From: Clostridia bacterium UC5.1-1C12
GTDB lineage: Bacteria; Bacillota_I; Bacilli_A; Erysipelotrichales; Erysipelotrichaceae
Length of the DNA stretch: 64,000 bases
Direction of reading: 5' to 3'
Assembly: GCA_001305055.1 (NCBI GenBank)
Contig: BBZX01000005.1
Span: 163,015-227,014 of the forward strand
Position 1 is the stretch's first letter; each line of letters starts with the position of its first letter. Made by a program: the position numbers and the translations under genes. The notes below the pieces were generated by a model. The model did not search any database and had not been told where the DNA came from. It saw nothing but the letters and a program-made list of their open reading frames with translations. Positions 36,947 through 46,370 of this stretch are shown here, piece by piece.

Positions 36947-38433
36947 ATGAATTGGGTTAATTCTAGTATTTTTTATCATATTTATCCATTGGGCTTCTGC
37001 GGAGCGCCAATGACAAATGATAATGGTGAAACCATTGATCGTATTTTAAAAGTAAAGGAATGGATTCCGCATTTTTCAGAGCTGGGAATCAATGCTTTAT
37101 ATCTGGGGCCGGTTTTCGAATCCAGTGAGCATGGCTATGATACGAAGGATTATTTTAAAATTGACCGCCGTTTAGGCAGCAATGAAGCGTTTAAAGAAGT
37201 TTGTGATGCATGTCATAAGGCAGGTATCCGCATCGTGCTTGACGGTGTCTTTAATCATGTTGGCCGTGAATTCTGGGCATTCCAGGATGTACAGAAACAT
37301 AAATGGAATTCCCCTTATTGTGATTGGTTTATGAACCTGAATTTCAATGGCCGTTCACCGATGAATGATGATTTCTGGTATGAGGGTTGGAATGGACATT
37401 ATAATTTGGTTAAACTCAACCTGAGAAATCCTGAAGTTGGTAATATGATCCTTGAAGCAATCTTTTCTTGGATGGATCAATTTCATATCGATGGTTTACG
37501 GCTGGATGCGGCTGATGTCATGGATAAGGATTTCTTTAAGCGGCTGCGTCACGAATGCAAGCAAAAAATCCGGATTTCTGGCTGATGGGTGAAGTCATCC
37601 ATGGTGATTATAAAAATTGGATCAATGAACAGATGCTGGATTCTACCACAAATTATGAATGTTATAAGGGAATCTATTCATCCCATAACGATGAGAATTA
37701 TTTTGAAATCGGTTATTCATTAAACCGTCAATTTGGCAACGGCGGTATCTACAAGGATCTCTGTCTGTATAATTTTGTGGATAATCATGATGTAAACCGA
37801 TTAGGCAGCACACTGCGCCAGCTTGAGCATCTGAATAATTGTTATACTTTACTCTTTACGATGCCGGGTATTCCATCTATTTATTACGGCAGTGAAGTGG
37901 GCATGAGCGGTATTAAGGCAAATGGCAGTGATGCCGGATTAAGACCCTGCTTAAGTTTAGAGGATGTGCAAAGCAATGAATTAAGTGAACATATCGCCCG
38001 TCTGGCTCGCATCCACAAATCTCAGCCGGCACTGCATGAATTAAATTATGAACAGGTATGTGTCCGCAACAAGCAGCTTGTCTATAAGCGTTCTGCCGCT
38101 GATCAGATTATTTTTACTGCCTTAAATCTGGATAAGGAAGCCTATGATATTTCCATACCATATGGGGGACCGTTAACGGACTTACTGACAGATACGGTGT
38201 ATGAAGCGGTAAATGGCAATGTGGAGATAACGATGCCGCCTTACAGTTCATTGATTCTCTGTGATAAACCGGCTGATGTTGAGGGCAATCAGCCTGCAAA
38301 GCATGCGGAAAAAGTAAAAGAAGCACCGAAATGGAAGCTGTTGGAAACAATTAAGGGCATGGAAGATCAGCAGCAATATTATGTTTATGAGAATGAGAAG
38401 CATGAGAAAAGGGTCAGTCTGAAAAAGCTATAA
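36947..38433 (+). CDS. GH13 alpha-amylase-family enzyme (frameshifted)
   Basis: A cytoplasmic glycoside hydrolase acting on alpha-glucans or maltodextrins. Conserved regions: GVFNHVGREFW, GLRLDAAD with the nucleophile, MGEV with the acid/base after the break, and FVDNHDVNR. Near 37568 an A7 read as A6 splits the gene; restored, ECKQKNPDFWLMGEV is continuous, giving about 495 residues. No signal peptide. The C-terminal 40 residues (PKWKLLETIKGMEDQQQYY) are an unusual tail. TGTACA occurs twice, 18 bases apart, about 80 to 105 bases upstream and may be an operator. Confidence 0.88.
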
Positions 38434-38452
38434 AAAGCAGATACAGTAAAAG

Positions 38453-38489
38453 AACCTCTCTTGGATTTATGAGTCTGAGGGAGGTTTTT
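38453..38489. terminator. Terminator after the GH13 gene
   Basis: Stem AACCTCTCT with AGGGAGGTT (one G-T pair) followed by TTT. Confidence 0.6.
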
Positions 38490-38536
38490 AATTGATAAGG
38501 TCTTTCGTTTGCCTTGCCATATTCTATGATTTTCAT
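38490..38536 (-). pseudogene. Possible 5' stub of a lost gene
   Basis: After TTTGGAGAACGATT an ATG at 38536 reads MKIIEYGKANERPYQ and then runs into the GH13 terminator. The opening resembles small alpha/beta hydrolases, but too little remains to be sure. I see nothing else in 38490-38690. Confidence 0.2.
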
Positions 38537-38692
38537 AATCGTTCTCCAAATTATATAAACGCTTCCTAATACGAGCCTCTTTCTTGAATTACCACTATCA
38601 TTCAAGGCTTGCTATGTCCCTCTTTTTTCATCAGTTAACGCCGCTGCATTGACAAAATGATACTAAAAAGTAAATACTTATTAAAATGGTTA

Positions 38693-38723
38693 TTGACACT
38701 CTCGCTGCGTAAGGGTTTAGGCT
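38693..38723 (+). promoter_or_regulatory. MerR-type promoter with 19-bp spacer
   Basis: TTGACA and TAGGCT are separated by 19 bases (38699-38717), longer than the normal 17, with an imperfect dyad (ACTCTCGC/GTAAGGGT) between. This is the geometry of promoters twisted open by MerR-family activators, and it sits directly before such a gene. Confidence 0.65.
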
Positions 38724-38743
38724 TAAGTAAAAGGAGGAATCGT

Positions 38744-39586
38744 ATGAAAACAATAAAAGAAATTGCGGAAATAAGCGGTGTCAGCGTTCGCACACTCCGT
38801 TATTATGATGAAATCGGCTTATTGAAGCCCTCTCAGTTCAGCGAAGCTGGTTATCGGCTGTATGATGAAAAAGCATTAGAAAAATTAATGACAATCATGT
38901 TCTATAAGGAATTGGATATGCCGTTAGAAGCCATCAAGTTAATCATTGATGATTCGGAATATGATTGGCAGCATGCCTTACAGATGCAAAAGAAACTGCT
39001 TGAACAAAAGCTTAGGCGATTAACCGGGATTATTCAACTACTTGACGATACACTGAAGGGTGTAAAGCCGCTGAATTTTGAAGCATTTACAAAAGCCGAG
39101 GCCAAAAGCATCGTTGAACACTCATTGACACTTCAAAGTACCGCTTCTTTAGAAGCAATTCTAGCAAAATTTGGTTCCGTTGATGCTTATCAGGAATGGT
39201 TTGAAAACTATCTGATTGATGAAAAGACCAGTTCCCATTTCATTAAAATGTATGGCAGCAAAGATAAGGCAATCCAAGCAAGGCTAAAAGCAGATGGCTC
39301 TTTAGAAGGACAAGATCAAATTGACGGCATATACAAGCAGTTCGCAGAAGCAATGGTGAGTGACAATCATGAACAATCTAACCATGCCGTAGAAGCATTA
39401 GGCGAATGCTATAAAACAATGTTTAAACTTGATAATGCACGATATCTCCTATTAAAACTCGCAGCAGCTTATCAAGCATATCAAGATGATGAAGTCAGCA
39501 AAGCTGTTGACAAACAATATGGCAATGGAATAACCAGCTACATCAGCAAATGTATCAGAGAATATTATGGAATAGACATAAATTGA
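38744..39586 (+). CDS. MerR/TipA-family regulator with TipAS ligand domain
   Basis: 280 residues. The MerR winged helix starts MKTIKEIAEISGVSVRTLRY and continues YDEIGLLKPSQFSEAGYRLY. A coiled-coil (LQMQKKLLEQKLRRLTGII) leads to a TipAS-like antibiotic-binding domain (about residues 150 to 260, all-helical, FAEAMVSDNHEQSNHAVEAL). Start at 38744 after AGGAGG, not the upstream codon at 38657. It probably activates its own 19-bp-spacer promoter in response to a peptide or hydrophobic drug. Confidence 0.88.
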   Translation: MKTIKEIAEISGVSVRTLRYYDEIGLLKPSQFSEAGYRLYDEKALEKLMTIMFYKELDMPLEAIKLIIDDSEYDWQHALQMQKKLLEQKLRRLTGIIQLLDDTLKGVKPLNFEAFTKAEAKSIVEHSLTLQSTASLEAILAKFGSVDAYQEWFENYLIDEKTSSHFIKMYGSKDKAIQARLKADGSLEGQDQIDGIYKQFAEAMVSDNHEQSNHAVEALGECYKTMFKLDNARYLLLKLAAAYQAYQDDEVSKAVDKQYGNGITSYISKCIREYYGIDIN

Positions 39587-39794
39587 TAAAGCAAAAAATT
39601 TATGTCATTTTGTTATTCGGTTCCCTATTTAAAGGTTAAGCATATATAAACAAGTTTTATTTTATCCAAAGGTTTTGTTCAATGACTTAACTTTCAGCTA
39701 AAAATGCAAGCAGCTTTTACTTTTTAGTGCTATGATTAAGTTATAAAAAACAAATAGTTTTGACATTATTTGTATTGAAACGGAGGAACCTCGA

Positions 39795-40307
39795 ATGAAT
39801 GAAACAGTCATGAATTTAATTAACCGAAAAAGTTGTAAAAGTTATCAGGATAAGCATGTCAGCAAGGAATTATTAGATGAAATTGTTGCTGCCGGACTTA
39901 ATGCTCCTTCAGGAATGAATAAACAGACTCCGCGTTTTGTTGTTGTATCGGATGATGTCGTTGTTAAACAGTTATCGGATATGAATGCGGCGGCAGCGGG
40001 TATGCCTTTTGATCCTTTCTATGGTGCCAAAGATGTCATTATCGTTTTGGTTAAGAAGGAAGGAACTTACCTCTATGATGGCAGTCTTGCCATGGGCAAT
40101 CTGATGAATGCCGCCTGGTCAATGGGTATCGGCAGCCGCTGGATTCACCGTGCCAAGGAAGTATTTGAAAGTGATGAAGGAAAGAAGCTTTTAAAAGCAT
40201 GGGGACTTGAGGATGAGGTCGAAGGAATTGGCTTCTGTATTCTGGGTTATGCGAAGGAAGAAAAAGAAAAAACGGAAATACAGGCAGGCAGAGTCTTCCA
40301 TATTTAG
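39795..40307 (+). CDS. Nitroreductase-family flavoprotein
   Basis: 170 residues, FMN-dependent NAD(P)H oxidoreductase. FMN-contact motifs are INRKSCKSYQDKHVS at the start, GLNAPSGMNKQTPRFVVV, and GIGSRWIHRAKEVFE near the end. The start follows CGGAGG. An inverted repeat CAAATA-N10-TATTTG at 39751-39772 lies just upstream and could be an operator. Physiological substrate unknown. Confidence 0.88.
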   Translation: MNETVMNLINRKSCKSYQDKHVSKELLDEIVAAGLNAPSGMNKQTPRFVVVSDDVVVKQLSDMNAAAAGMPFDPFYGAKDVIIVLVKKEGTYLYDGSLAMGNLMNAAWSMGIGSRWIHRAKEVFESDEGKKLLKAWGLEDEVEGIGFCILGYAKEEKEKTEIQAGRVFHI

Positions 40308-40311
40308 CTAT

Positions 40312-40334
40312 AAGCGGTTCACAGCCGCTTTTTT
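40312..40334 (+). terminator. Terminator after the nitroreductase gene
   Basis: Stem AAGCGG with CCGCTT, seven-base loop, then T4. Confidence 0.75.
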
Positions 40335-40368
40335 AATGAAAAAAATGAAGCAAAGCGCTTCACTTTTA

Positions 40369-41316
40369 TTATCCATTCAGTTTCTCCATAACCTCATCAA
40401 GTAAAGGAATAGCGTCAACAGCGCCATGCTTTGTGCAAGTCAGCGCCCCGACACAATTGGCGAAACGTACCATGTCCTGCCATTCCTCAGCGCTGAATAC
40501 GCGTTTATCGGCATGCAGGATGCGTGACAGCAAAGCACCGGCAAAGGCATCACCAGCCCCGGTAGAGTCAACCTGTTTAATCGCTTGACTTGCCACAATT
40601 AGCTGAGAATTACCGCTGCTTAGATAGGTACCCTTGGCTCCCAGCGTTACCGCCACCGTTTTGGCACCCAATGCATGAATCATTTGCACAGCTGTTTCAA
40701 GATCTGTTTTACCAGTAATGATCAAGGCTTCCTCATCACTCATTTTCACAAAGTCAGCACTCGCTATAAAGGTGCGGCAGTCTTGGATAAACTGCGGAAG
40801 CTGACGCTTGCTGATAAGTGAATCACGATAATTAGGATCAAAGGAAATGAACATCTGACGCTGTTTCGCAAGAGCAAGCAGGGCATAATATGTCTTTTTC
40901 AATTCCCCGCCCAGCAATGCCGTCGCGCTGCCAAAGTGCAGGATGTCCTCTTGATGAAGCTTTGAAACATCAATAGCATTAAAGCTGTACTCACCGTCAC
41001 AGCCGCGCAGGAAATTAAAATTGCGCTCACCCCGCTCATCAATACCGACTAACGCAATCGTAGTAGTGCCGCCAAATGTACATAAAGAAGTATCCACCTT
41101 CAGCTGATCCAACATTTCATTTAAAAACTGACCAAAATAATCCGTGCCGATCTGACCCATAAAAGCCGCTTCCTCGCCCATGCGGGTAATTGCCGCCGCT
41201 ACATTTGCGGGTGCGCCGCCAGCCTTTTTCTCAAACTGTACGCCATTTTTTAAGCCTTTATGATCAACACCGACCATGTCAATCAATAATTCACCGACAC
41301 AATAGACTTTACTCAT
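40369..41316 (-). CDS. scrK: Fructokinase (PfkB family)
   Basis: 315 residues. The sugar-kinase motifs are KKAGGAPANVAAAITRMG near residue 30 and QVDSTGAGDAFAGALLSR with the catalytic Asp near 255. Fructose-specific assignment rests on overall likeness and on the adjacent sucrose-6-phosphate hydrolase relic: the ATG overlaps its stop (ATGAGTAA). It would phosphorylate fructose for glycolysis. Intact. Confidence 0.88.
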   Translation of the reverse strand: MSKVYCVGELLIDMVGVDHKGLKNGVQFEKKAGGAPANVAAAITRMGEEAAFMGQIGTDYFGQFLNEMLDQLKVDTSLCTFGGTTTIALVGIDERGERNFNFLRGCDGEYSFNAIDVSKLHQEDILHFGSATALLGGELKKTYYALLALAKQRQMFISFDPNYRDSLISKRQLPQFIQDCRTFIASADFVKMSDEEALIITGKTDLETAVQMIHALGAKTVAVTLGAKGTYLSSGNSQLIVASQAIKQVDSTGAGDAFAGALLSRILHADKRVFSAEEWQDMVRFANCVGALTCTKHGAVDAIPLLDEVMEKLNG

Positions 41317-41660
41317 AAATAATTCCTTTCAGCTGCCAAATTTCACAGGCAGGTATATCAAATGGTTGATCCGAACTGATTTTGAATGCCTTCAATTCAT
41401 GAAGCGGATAAAAAAGCGATGACATCACAGCCTCACCATCATTGATAAAAATTTCCAATACACTTGTATCCAAATACATTTGAAGCCGGGCATCACCGCC
41501 GTGCCTGCGTAACAGCCGTCCTTATCGATAAGCTGATCAGGCTTTAAGACTAAGCGGGGCTTTGTGTAATGCATAAAGTCTCTTGTTTTTACTAGGCCCC
41601 ATTGTTTATTTTTATGTTCACAGCCTGTTGGATTCCATTGATACAGACATTTGCCTGCCC
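41310..41660 (-). pseudogene. scrB: scrB (sucrose-6-phosphate hydrolase, GH32) relic
   Basis: Two pieces of a GH32 enzyme are fused out of frame. The upstream piece reads LYQWNPTGCEHKNKQWGLVK and DKDGCYAGTAVM, part of the N-terminal beta-propeller. After 41494 or so it jumps to the C-terminal beta-sandwich, LDTSVLEIFINDGEAVMSS. About 1 kb between them and the N-terminal start are missing, so the gene cannot be functional. It lies directly between patB and scrK. Confidence 0.8.
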
Positions 41661-41664
41661 TTGA

Positions 41665-42857
41665 TTAATCAGCTTCAATTAAATTATGCTTGATAAATGC
41701 CTGCCGCATCCGCGCCATAGCATCTTTTAAGATTTGCGTTGGTACCGCCAGATTGATCCGTTCAAATCCCTCGCCGGCTTTGCCAAACAGATAGCCCTCA
41801 TCCAAGAAGAGGTCTGCTTCCTCACGCATTAAATGCTCTAATTCATCCTTATTCAAACCATAGGCCCTAAAATCAACCCAAAGCAGATACGTTCCCTGCA
41901 GTTCATGGACAACAGCTTTCGGGAAATATTGCTTTATATATTCATTCATGAATCGCACATTTTCACTCAGTACCTCAATCAATGCCGAAAGCCATGCCTC
42001 TCCCTCACGATAAGCCGCTACACAGGAAGCCAGCGCAAAAGGATTGATATGAATAAAACCGGCATCCTTTAAATACTGTTCACGCAGCGCTTGATTTGGA
42101 ATAATAATATTCGCATTGCTCATGCCTGCCAGATTAAATGTCTTGCTTGGTGATGTGCAGACGATACAGTTCTCTTCAAATGCCTTGTCTATGGTTGGAA
42201 ACATGATATGCGAAAAACCAGGCATGATCAAATCATTGTGAATCTCATCCGCAACGATCAATACCCCATATTTTAAAGCCAGTTCGCCAATCTGCTTCAG
42301 CTCTTCATAAGTGAATACCTTGCCAATTGGATTATGCGGCGTGCATAAGATCAGCATCGTATTCATCGGATCTGCAAGCTTCCGCTTCAGATCTTCAAAA
42401 TCGATCTCATAATGGTCCTCACATAAAATCAGCGGATTTCTACCGCATGTGTACCATTGCATGCTGCGGCACTATAAAACGGATAATAAACCGGCGTCAT
42501 GATCACAACGCCTTCCCCCGGCTTCGTAAAGGCTTTTACCGCTTGATTCAGCGCTTTCACCACACCCTGTGAAATAACGATCCATTCAGGATCGATCGTC
42601 CATTGATGCCGATGCTTCATCCAATAGACCACCGCATCCAAATATCCATCTGTCACATTTTGATAACCATACGGTGTCATTTCATCCGCGCAGCGATGCA
42701 TTGCCGCTACAATTTCCGGCGCATTCACAAACTCCATATCCGCTACCGATAAAGGTACGATATCCTCACGAACAGGCATACCGTCAGCCTTTTTCATCCC
42801 CGTCCACTTGCCGGCACCGTTAAGCCGGCGATTCTTTACAGTTGTAAAATCATACAT
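41665..42857 (-). CDS. PatB/MalY-type PLP C-S lyase or aminotransferase (frameshifted)
   Basis: About 397 residues, fold-type I PLP enzyme of the cystathionine beta-lyase PatB group. N-terminal VPLSVADMEF and PYGYQNVTDGY, then CTPHNPIGKVFTYEEL, VADEIHNDLI and the PLP lysine in SPSKTFNLAGM. Near 42437 a TT read as T splits the gene; corrected, THAVRNPLILCEDHYEIDFE is continuous. Likely splits C-S bonds in cystathionine or cysteine, yielding sulfide, pyruvate and ammonia. Confidence 0.88.
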
Positions 42858-42868
42858 ATGCTTTCCTC

Positions 42869-43729
42869 CTATAATAACCGGCGTTCATAATTACCGGTAA
42901 CCTGCATTCCCTCTGATAAAATAATAAACGCTTTAGGGTCAAGTCCCAATACGAGATCATGAAGATGATTCACTTCATATTTAGAAATAACGGTCATCAG
43001 AATATCTGTTTCGGTATCCGTATAAGCACCCTTGCCTTCCCAGCATGTCACACCGCGCGTCATTTCATGAAGAATCGCTTTCTTCACCGCTTTATTACGG
43101 GTAAAAATCATGGCACTCATTACAATATTCTGTGTATGCACCTTATCGACCACCATACCGAAAATGACTGCATAGATAATTGAATAGATGGCCGTTGATA
43201 ATTCAAACTTCAAGGCACAGATAATATAAATCAGCGCATTGACACCGATTGACAGTTTGCCGACACTGAACTTCGGTGATTTCATCGCCATATAAACACC
43301 CAGAATATCAGTACCGCCGCCGCTGCCGCCATGCTGAAGCGTTAAACCAATCCCAAAGCCGCCAATCAAACCGCCGATAATTACTGAAGTCAAAACATCA
43401 GGAACAACCGGCATAATGGGTATCAATGTAAAGGCGATCGTCTGCGTCACCACTGAAGTCAGGGTAAGCAGGAAAAAATGCTTGGATAAACTCTTATATG
43501 CCATCAAGAATAACGGCAGATTCAATAATGAGTTAATGATACCGGCAATATCAAATTTAATATCCAGATGCAGTGTCTCCACCAGCATCGTACGAATCAG
43601 CTGGGCAATACCTACAACCCCGCCGTTAAACAGATTCAGCGGCACAATAAACATATTTACCGCAAAGGCAAACAGCACTGAACCCACGACTACATAAACA
43701 AATGAAGTGAGCAATTTTTTATCTTTCAT
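42869..43729 (-). CDS. YitT-family membrane protein
   Basis: 286 residues with five or six helices and a cytosolic C-terminal DUF2179 domain. Family signatures are VPLNLFNGGVVGIAQL, GLTLQHGGSGGGTDILG and the end TETDILMTVISKYEV. Function of the family is unknown, though transport is suspected. It ends 11 bases before the PatB-like gene start, so the two are probably co-transcribed. Confidence 0.85.
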   Translation of the reverse strand: MKDKKLLTSFVYVVVGSVLFAFAVNMFIVPLNLFNGGVVGIAQLIRTMLVETLHLDIKFDIAGIINSLLNLPLFLMAYKSLSKHFFLLTLTSVVTQTIAFTLIPIMPVVPDVLTSVIIGGLIGGFGIGLTLQHGGSGGGTDILGVYMAMKSPKFSVGKLSIGVNALIYIICALKFELSTAIYSIIYAVIFGMVVDKVHTQNIVMSAMIFTRNKAVKKAILHEMTRGVTCWEGKGAYTDTETDILMTVISKYEVNHLHDLVLGLDPKAFIILSEGMQVTGNYERRLL

Positions 43730-43840
43730 ACTATGAACTCCTTAAACAACACTATTATACATTTTCCAAAACCCTTTCATAGATTGAAACGGATGAAAAA
43801 CAAAAAAACTAAACTGTATGTCTATACCAGCGCTATTCGA

Positions 43841-43877
43841 CGTAAGCGTTTACAACGCATATACTCCGTGCTATAAT
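43841..43877 (+). promoter_or_regulatory. Promoter with overlapping cre-like box
   Basis: TTTACA, 17 bases, TATAAT, 40 bases before the next ATG. CGTAAGCGTTTACA (43841-43854) matches the catabolite-responsive element consensus at 13 of 14 positions and covers the -35, a repressing position for CcpA. Confidence 0.7.
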
Positions 43878-43917
43878 AAATTTATAAAAAGAGCGTTGCT
43901 CAGAAAGGGATTAGATT

Positions 43918-44706
43918 ATGAAAGCAAATAAGTTTGGACTTGTTTTAACAGCAGCGGCATTATGCATATCAGCAGTAGGTGTTATGAATATTCAGGCAGC
44001 AGATGAAGACAAGAATCCCGTAACTGTTGTCGCCTATAATCAAGCTGAAACAGCTCACTATGATGTGGTAAAACGTGATGCCAAAGCTACGATCAATGGT
44101 AAACTGGATGAAAAGGTTTGGGAAAGCGTACCATCGATCTCAGGCTCATTCCACTATCCATGGGAAGCCGTTGAAGCTCCTTATACTGAATTCAAAGCTT
44201 ATCACGATGGGGTTAATTTTTATTTCAGTTTTGTCGTTAAAGATACACAGGTATTGGCAGAAGCAACATGGAAGGGTGAAAGCACTGTTGATAATGAAGA
44301 CCGTGTTGAATTATTCTTCGCTAATGGTCCGGTAGATAAACCAAACAACGGCATGCAGCCATATTATGCGATCGAAGTAGATCCAAAGGGACGTGTTCAT
44401 GATTATTCAACTGTTTATTACCGCAATATGGACAGTGAATGGAATATGGAGGGCTTACAGACAGCCGCTAAGATTGTTGATGACGGTTATGTGGTAGAAG
44501 GCCTGATTCCATTAAAGACATTAAATGATCTGAAGCTAATCAATGAAAACAATGTTATGAGAACAGGTATCTATCGTGCTGAATTCAGCAAACCTAAAGG
44601 TGCTAAAGATATTACAATGCAGTGGATTTCATGGGTTGATCCAAAGACAGCCGAACCTGATTATCATGTTGACAGCTCATTTGGTGAACTGCGTTTCTTA
44701 CAATAA
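43918..44706 (+). CDS. Secreted CBM9-like carbohydrate-binding protein
   Basis: 262 residues with a Sec signal peptide (LVLTAAALCISAVGVMNIQA, cut before ADED). The rest resembles family 9 carbohydrate-binding/DOMON-like domains: ATINGKLDEKVWESVPSI, FKAYHDGVNFYFSFVV and VEGLIPLKTL. No catalytic domain and no cell-wall anchor. It could capture sugars at the surface. A cre-like box in its promoter suggests repression when glucose is present. Confidence 0.75.
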   Translation: MKANKFGLVLTAAALCISAVGVMNIQAADEDKNPVTVVAYNQAETAHYDVVKRDAKATINGKLDEKVWESVPSISGSFHYPWEAVEAPYTEFKAYHDGVNFYFSFVVKDTQVLAEATWKGESTVDNEDRVELFFANGPVDKPNNGMQPYYAIEVDPKGRVHDYSTVYYRNMDSEWNMEGLQTAAKIVDDGYVVEGLIPLKTLNDLKLINENNVMRTGIYRAEFSKPKGAKDITMQWISWVDPKTAEPDYHVDSSFGELRFLQ

Positions 44707-44710
44707 TTGA

Positions 44711-44736
44711 AAAGAGTGCCGGCGGCACTCTTTTTT
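44711..44736 (+). terminator. Terminator after the CBM9-like gene
   Basis: AAAGAGTGCC with GGCACTCTTT, three-base loop, T6. Confidence 0.9.
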
Positions 44737-44739
44737 AGT

Positions 44740-45441
44740 TTATCCTTTTGATTCCCTTATCTTTTTAACCTTTTGATTCATCAAATGCCGGCCCAAATGA
44801 ATATAGGCAAAGGTTTTAATCCCATTCAGCGATTGACCATGTGCTTCAAGAAGCTCATCCGGACTGTCATAAACGCCGAAATCCTCGACAATCCCCAAGC
44901 TTTGAATATAAGTATGATTGCGGTTCCATTCAATAATCGGGTGTTTGAAATCAGCGACTGCCGCTCCATAGCCGCAAAAAGCACCCTCACAGGACACAAA
45001 TATTCTGAAGCTGACGGAAATAGCCATCATCAAGAATAAAAGCTTCAAGCTCATACCATCGGTTTTCAAAATAAACCTCAACCCAGCTGTGAAGATACGC
45101 TTAGGTGCCAATTTATAAATCAGGCCTGTCATCACTCCCCGCTGTAATTGCTTATCGATCATAAAGCCATGACTGCGACAGGGTATGCCCGCTAAGCGCA
45201 GCAAGGCCATGAATAAAGTCCCCTTCGTGTTGCATTGACCATAGCCATCGGCCAACACCGCCGATGCACTAAGCTCATCACTGACATTATAACCAAATAA
45301 AATCTCATTGCGCACAAAATCATAGATTGCCTTGATTCTGTCAAATTCCTCAAGCCTGCGCCATCCTCGCTGTTCCGCCAATTGCTGAAGTGAAGCTGCC
45401 GAATAATCAAGCAGCTTAGTTTCTTTTAAATAATGATTCAT
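44740..45441 (-). CDS. Transglutaminase-like protein (two compensating frameshifts)
   Basis: About 234 residues. The catalytic Cys is in GYGQCNTKGTL. The present frame loses the expected His region, but the adjacent frame at about 45000-45090 reads FHSWVEVYFENRWYELEAF and then DDGYFRQLQNI, giving the His and Asp of the triad. So one lost T near 45093 and one extra base near 45000 cancel each other. This makes an intact-looking but partly wrong frame. Cysteine-protease-like role; substrate unknown. Start at 45441 (MNHYLKE). Confidence 0.75.
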   Translation of the reverse strand: MNHYLKETKLLDYSAASLQQLAEQRGWRRLEEFDRIKAIYDFVRNEILFGYNVSDELSASAVLADGYGQCNTKGTLFMALLRLAGIPCRSHGFMIDKQLQRGVMTGLIYKLAPKRIFTAGLRFILKTDGMSLKLLFLMMAISVSFRIFVSCEGAFCGYGAAVADFKHPIIEWNRNHTYIQSLGIVEDFGVYDSPDELLEAHGQSLNGIKTFAYIHLGRHLMNQKVKKIRESKG

Positions 45442-45463
45442 CTTCATCCCTGCCCTTTTCATA

Positions 45464-45835
45464 TTATTTCCATATCATTTTAAGAATCAAAACAAAAACC
45501 AACAGCCATATACAAACAATCGGTAACGCATAATACCACTTTTTAGGTTTGCCGTCTTCCCATAAATGCTCTGCCGCTTGGCGATGCTTTGCGTAAATAT
45601 CCTCAGGGATGCATTTCAATGTCAGCATAATCAGAAACGGCAGTAAGATCACATCATCCAGATAACCCAGCACCGGAATAAAATCGGGAATGAGATCAAT
45701 GGGAGACAGCGCATACCCCACGGTGATCACAGCTAAGATTTTCGCAGGCAAGGGCGTATCCGGATCCCTCATTACCAAAAATATCGTCGGAATATCAACC
45801 TTAAGCTTTTTAGCCCGCTCCTTTAATGTCATCAT
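45464..45835 (-). CDS. DUF1232 (YkvA-type) membrane protein
   Basis: 124 residues. The DUF1232 core is visible as LPAKILAVITVGYALSPIDL followed by IPDFIPVLGYLDD. A C-terminal membrane helix lies at LPIVCIWLLVFVLILKMIW. The function of the family is unknown. It lies 22 bases upstream of the transglutaminase-like gene on the same strand and may share its transcript. Confidence 0.85.
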   Translation of the reverse strand: MMTLKERAKKLKVDIPTIFLVMRDPDTPLPAKILAVITVGYALSPIDLIPDFIPVLGYLDDVILLPFLIMLTLKCIPEDIYAKHRQAAEHLWEDGKPKKWYYALPIVCIWLLVFVLILKMIWK

Positions 45836-45918
45836 AAGCACCTGCCGATCAATAAGCCAATTATACCATATTCTATCTTCAAGAAAAAAGAGCGCCCAGA
45901 GGGCACCCTTCTTGACTT

Positions 45919-46356
45919 CTACTGCTTTTGAAAATCATGCAGATGCTGATTCAATGCCTTTGTCTCAATCTTTTGCGCGGCATGAACACCAAACCACATG
46001 GCAAATAAACCACCCTCCAAAATCACGATCAGCAGGCATTTGCCCCAAAGCGGAACATCCGCAAACCACTGAAACAGCACCGCCGCACCGATAAACAGCA
46101 GATTGCACATAATCACCCAAAGAACAGTGCGCCTTTGCAATTCACTTTCATCATAATGATCAGGAAACAGCGCACTTTCGATAATCGCGATGACGGCTGA
46201 TGTCAGCGTCATTTCCACAAGCATCAGTATCGATATTGAGTCATGGCCCAATAATACTTCAATAACTCCTCTGAAGAAGATCAAAGCCATTGTATAAATA
46301 GCCATGTGCTGCTTCATATTTAATCCCCAGCGATAAAAATGTGTAAATTCTTTCAT
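45919..46356 (-). CDS. DUF3021 membrane protein, partner of LytTR regulator
   Basis: About 145 residues with four membrane helices (AIYTMALIFFRGVIEVLL, TLTSAVIAIIESAL, VIMCNLLFIGAAVLFQWF, LLIVILEGGLFAMWFGV). DUF3021 genes commonly lie directly after a small LytTR gene, as here. Such membrane partners usually restrain the regulator. Start at 46356 (MKEFTHF) after AAAGGATG. Confidence 0.82.
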   Translation of the reverse strand: MKEFTHFYRWGLNMKQHMAIYTMALIFFRGVIEVLLGHDSISILMLVEMTLTSAVIAIIESALFPDHYDESELQRRTVLWVIMCNLLFIGAAVLFQWFADVPLWGKCLLIVILEGGLFAMWFGVHAAQKIETKALNQHLHDFQKQ

Positions 46357-46370
46357 TTCTCTCATCCTTT

